Of a stretch of DNA of 8,718 nt, positions 8,104 to 8,718 are shown piece after piece. A model generated the notes under the pieces. That model ran no database searches. It was not told the origin of the DNA and saw nothing but the letters and a program-made list of their open reading frames with translations. The DNA is from Bacillota bacterium. Lineage in GTDB: Bacteria; Bacillota_I; Bacilli_A; Acholeplasmatales; Acholeplasmataceae. The stretch lies in NCBI GenBank assembly GCA_023458995.1, contig JAEWVV010000241.1:1-8718 (forward strand), given 5' to 3'. The position numbers and the translations under genes are program-made. The first letter of the stretch is position 1. Every line of letters starts with the position of its first letter.

Positions 8104-8109
8104 ATCACC
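8104..8109 (-). promoter_or_regulatory. Shine-Dalgarno that fixes the tetR start
   Basis: GGTGAT on the minus strand matches the 16S anti-SD end AUCACC and sits 3 nt before ATG 8100. The upstream ATGs at 8160 and 8112 have no comparable site. Confidence 0.7.
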
Positions 8110-8116
8110 CATATTT

Positions 8117-8145
8117 AGTGTAAAACAAATCATAAAAAAAAACAA
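8117..8145 (-). promoter_or_regulatory. Promoter of tetR
   Basis: On the minus strand TTGTTT (8145-8140) and TACACT (8122-8117) are separated by 17 bp. The predicted start is near 8110, directly before the SD, leaving a very short leader. The -35 is weak, with TTG conserved only. Confidence 0.5.
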
Positions 8146-8160
8146 TGAAAATAAATTCAT
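8145..8160. promoter_or_regulatory. Putative TetR operator next to the tetR promoter
   Basis: The 16-bp palindrome ATGAA-AATAAA-TTCAT has 5-bp perfect arms. It shares the TGAA-N6-TTCA arms and spacing of the sites at 8277-8290 and 8511-8524. It abuts and overlaps by one base the tetR -35, a position suited to autoregulation. Confidence 0.55.
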
Positions 8161-8168
8161 GTTTCATC

Positions 8169-8182
8169 TTTGATAAATCAAA
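8169..8182. repeat. Perfect 6+6 inverted repeat
   Basis: TTTGAT (8169-8174) and ATCAAA (8177-8182) flank AA. It differs from the TGAA-N6-TTCA sites. It could be a protein site for a second regulator or part of an untranslated RNA; nothing assigns it. Confidence 0.35.
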
Positions 8183-8229
8183 AAAAGTATTTAGTTTACT
8201 TAAAACATGCATCATAATATAAAAAAACG

Positions 8230-8249
8230 TTTTACTCTTGACTGTAAAA
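8230..8249. repeat. Inverted repeat over the -35 of the small-RNA promoter
   Basis: TTTTAC (8230-8235) and GTAAAA (8244-8249) flank the 8 bp TCTTGACT, which contains the -35 hexamer TTGACT. The position over a -35 fits an operator for some second regulator, but the arms are AT-rich. Confidence 0.35.
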
Positions 8250-8266
8250 GAGAAAAAAGATAAGAT
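8238..8266 (+). promoter_or_regulatory. Promoter of an unannotated transcript
   Basis: TTGACT (8238-8243) and TAAGAT (8261-8266) are 17 bp apart. The predicted start is near 8273, where the palindrome at 8273-8294 begins. This mirrors the thiolase promoter, which also has its palindrome starting 7-9 bp after the -10. Confidence 0.55.
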
Positions 8267-8272
8267 TGGATT

Positions 8273-8294
8273 AACGTGAATATATGTTCATAAT
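8273..8294. promoter_or_regulatory. Putative TetR operator at the small-RNA start site
   Basis: The core TGAATATATGTTCA (8277-8290) is a TGAA-N6-TTCA palindrome. Read on the reverse strand, the 22-bp segment matches the 22 bp at 8507-8528 in 19 positions, well beyond the palindromic arms. Confidence 0.65.
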
Positions 8295-8399
8295 AGAGCA
8301 AAGTCACGAATGTCTTAAATTGTTATGTCTGGAGAGAAGACGCTTTTCATCTTCATTCTTTTACTCCCAAAAAATTATGGATTGATGCCAGTCAATCTC

Positions 8400-8428
8400 A
8401 AAGAGGTGTCTCTCCCACCTCTTTTTTT
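8400..8428 (+). terminator. Rho-independent terminator upstream of the thiolase promoter
   Basis: A perfect 9-bp stem, AAAGAGGTG (8400-8408) with CACCTCTTT (8416-8424), encloses the 7-nt loop TCTCTCC and runs into T7 (8422-8428). It points in the plus direction and no protein gene precedes it on this strand, which is what reveals the upstream transcript. Confidence 0.9.
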
Positions 8429-8448
8429 ATTCAAAAAGGTATTCTAAC

Positions 8449-8464
8449 ATGAATTTATACTCAT
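8449..8464. promoter_or_regulatory. Weak fourth TetR operator-like site
   Basis: ATGAA-TTTATA-CTCAT matches the palindrome arms of the other sites at 9 of 10 bases, with CTCA in place of TTCA. It lies just upstream of the thiolase -35. Confidence 0.3.
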
Positions 8465-8469
8465 ATTTG

Positions 8470-8498
8470 TTGACAACACATTTTCTCTATGATAGAAT
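8470..8498 (+). promoter_or_regulatory. Strong promoter of the thiolase gene
   Basis: A consensus TTGACA (8470-8475) and TAGAAT (8493-8498) are 17 bp apart, with TG at 8490-8491 making an extended -10. The predicted start is near 8505, giving a leader of about 137 nt. A promoter this close to consensus would be expected to need repression. Confidence 0.85.
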
Positions 8499-8506
8499 AA
8501 GAGTGT

Positions 8507-8528
8507 ATTATGAATAGATATTCACATT
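8507..8528. promoter_or_regulatory. Putative TetR operator at the thiolase start site
   Basis: The core TGAATAGATATTCA (8511-8524) has 6-bp perfect arms around GA. Its 22-bp context repeats, inverted, that of 8273-8294. It begins 8 bp after the -10, where a bound repressor would block initiation. Confidence 0.65.
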
Positions 8529-8531
8529 AAT

Positions 8532-8545
8532 ATAAAGCGGTTACA
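8532..8545. promoter_or_regulatory. cre-like site 1
   Basis: ATAAAGCGGTTACA matches the CcpA cre consensus TGWAANCGNTNWCA in 12 of 14 positions, failing at the first two. It lies in the thiolase leader. Whether this organism has CcpA is not known from the window. Confidence 0.3.
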
Positions 8546-8615
8546 TCTAATAAAACATCTTTGTTAAGCCGATAAATAAATCAACTTAATGTTTAAATTA
8601 TTTTTTTATTTATAA

Positions 8616-8629
8616 TGAAAACGCTTTAG
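8616..8629. promoter_or_regulatory. cre-like site 2 beside the thiolase SD
   Basis: TGAAAACGCTTTAG matches the cre consensus in 12 of 14 positions, failing at the last two. It follows a TATAAT at 8611-8616 that could be a second -10 with no good -35. TAAAGCG (8533-8539) and CGCTTTA (8622-8628) are complementary, so the leader RNA could also pair here, close to the SD at 8628-8633. Confidence 0.3.
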
Positions 8630-8641
8630 GAGGAGAAACAA

Positions 8642-8718
8642 ATGAATAAGGTTTATGTTGTTGGAGCTAAAAGAAGTGCAATCGGTTCGTTTATGGGGAC
8701 CCTTTCGTCCCTTCACCC
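8642..8718 (+). CDS. Acetyl-CoA C-acetyltransferase (thiolase), N-terminal start, partial
   Basis: The first 25 codons read MNKVYVVGAKRSAIGSFMGT and onward to S-S-L-H-P. The V-G-A-K-R-[ST]-x-I-G-S-F-x-G pattern is the conserved first strand and loop of biosynthetic thiolases (thlA/atoB type), which join two acetyl-CoA to acetoacetyl-CoA, or cleave it. The catalytic cysteine and histidines lie beyond the window. AGGAGG (8628-8633) is 8 nt from the ATG, a strong SD. The gene is transcribed divergently from tetR behind a near-consensus promoter with an operator-like palindrome at the start site. The product could feed mevalonate or lipid synthesis or acyl-CoA breakdown; downstream genes would decide. 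Confidence 0.85.
   Translation, partial: MNKVYVVGAKRSAIGSFMGTLSSLH

Larger units (their letters stand above)
8273..8428 (+). ncRNA. Candidate structured small RNA or attenuator with kissing loops
   Basis: A promoter-like sequence ends at 8266 and a strong terminator spans 8400-8428, defining a transcript of about 155 nt with no credible ORF. Hairpin A: TGTCT (8326-8330) with AGACG (8338-8342, one G-U pair), loop GGAGAGA (8331-8337). Hairpin B: GATTGA (8380-8385) with TCAATC (8392-8397), loop TGCCAG. Hairpin C is the terminator, loop TCTCTCC (8409-8415). The 7-nt loops of A and C are perfect reverse complements. ATGTCT is repeated at 8310-8315 and 8325-8330, so the AGAC arm has two possible partners, a possible switch. 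The linker 8343-8379 is pyrimidine-rich and includes ACTCCC. It could act as a trans sRNA, or as a leader controlling readthrough into thiolase. No known riboswitch class was recognised. Confidence 0.5.

Noticed and set aside
8101..8160. 20-residue hydrophobic N-terminal extension of TetR from ATG 8160, which could look like a signal or membrane segment
   Set aside because: It covers the predicted promoter and an operator-like palindrome, has no SD, and TetR proteins start just before helix 1.
8169..8182. TTTGAT-AA-ATCAAA as a terminator
   Set aside because: A 2-nt loop with only A/T-rich pairs and no gene ending there in the matching direction; kept only as an inverted repeat.
8284..8385. 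Small ORF of about 33 codons inside the putative small RNA
   Set aside because: No Shine-Dalgarno before its ATG, low-complexity Ser/Phe/Arg content, and it covers hairpin A; coding seems unlikely but is not excluded.
8273..8428. T-box, glycine or THF riboswitch (GGAGAGA resembles the start of some)
   Set aside because: The T-box AGGGUGGNACCGCG sequence and the glycine/THF core motifs are missing; only the short purine stretch is shared.

Overview
The window is AT-rich, densely packed bacterial DNA. Every long reading frame closes cleanly with the standard code: tryptophan is TGG, TGA appears only as a stop, and Shine-Dalgarno sites are strong. Together with the gene families (topoisomerase IV subunits, a ThrRS-like/uridine-kinase fusion, EF-Ts, thiolase) this suggests a low-GC Firmicute or a Mollicute that keeps UGA as stop, such as an Acholeplasma relative. 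That placement is inference.

Layout. (1) Positions 2-5546 hold the end of an operon: the 3' end of parE, parC, a nucleoside (uridine) kinase with a ThrRS-like N-terminus, and a 350-aa protein read here as a catalytically dead Fic-like domain plus a winged helix. The genes overlap or lie 11-12 bp apart, and two junctions are a stop codon fused to a Shine-Dalgarno (TAGGAG). A short UNCG-loop terminator ends the operon. (2) Positions 5582-6571 are a free-standing transcription unit with its own promoter and terminator for a divergent elongation factor Ts; no rpsB lies beside it. (3) Positions 6586-7470 hold a broken membrane-protein gene: a frameshift splits it, and SHOCT-like tail repeats continue past several stops. 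(4) Positions 7469-8100 (minus) are a TetR-family regulator whose terminator lies inside its last codons. (5) Positions 8101-8641 are a long divergent control region leading to the start of a thiolase gene (8642 onward, cut by the window end).

The control region is the most interesting part. It carries three matching TGAA-N6-TTCA palindromes plus a weaker fourth. One abuts the -35 of tetR, one sits at the expected start of an unannotated transcript, and one sits at the expected start of the thiolase transcript. This is the arrangement expected of one TetR protein controlling three promoters. The unannotated transcript (about 8273-8428) has its own promoter-like sequence and a strong terminator, and contains two hairpins whose 7-nt loops, GGAGAGA and TCTCTCC, are perfectly complementary. 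I read it as a candidate structured small RNA or attenuator with an internal kissing loop.

A second point of interest is in the topoisomerase operon. The Fic-like protein ends in QLSLF, the consensus sliding-clamp-binding peptide, and ParC ends in the similar RLDLF. This hints at recruitment to the replication machinery. All functional statements are from reading the sequence; no database search or folding program was run.
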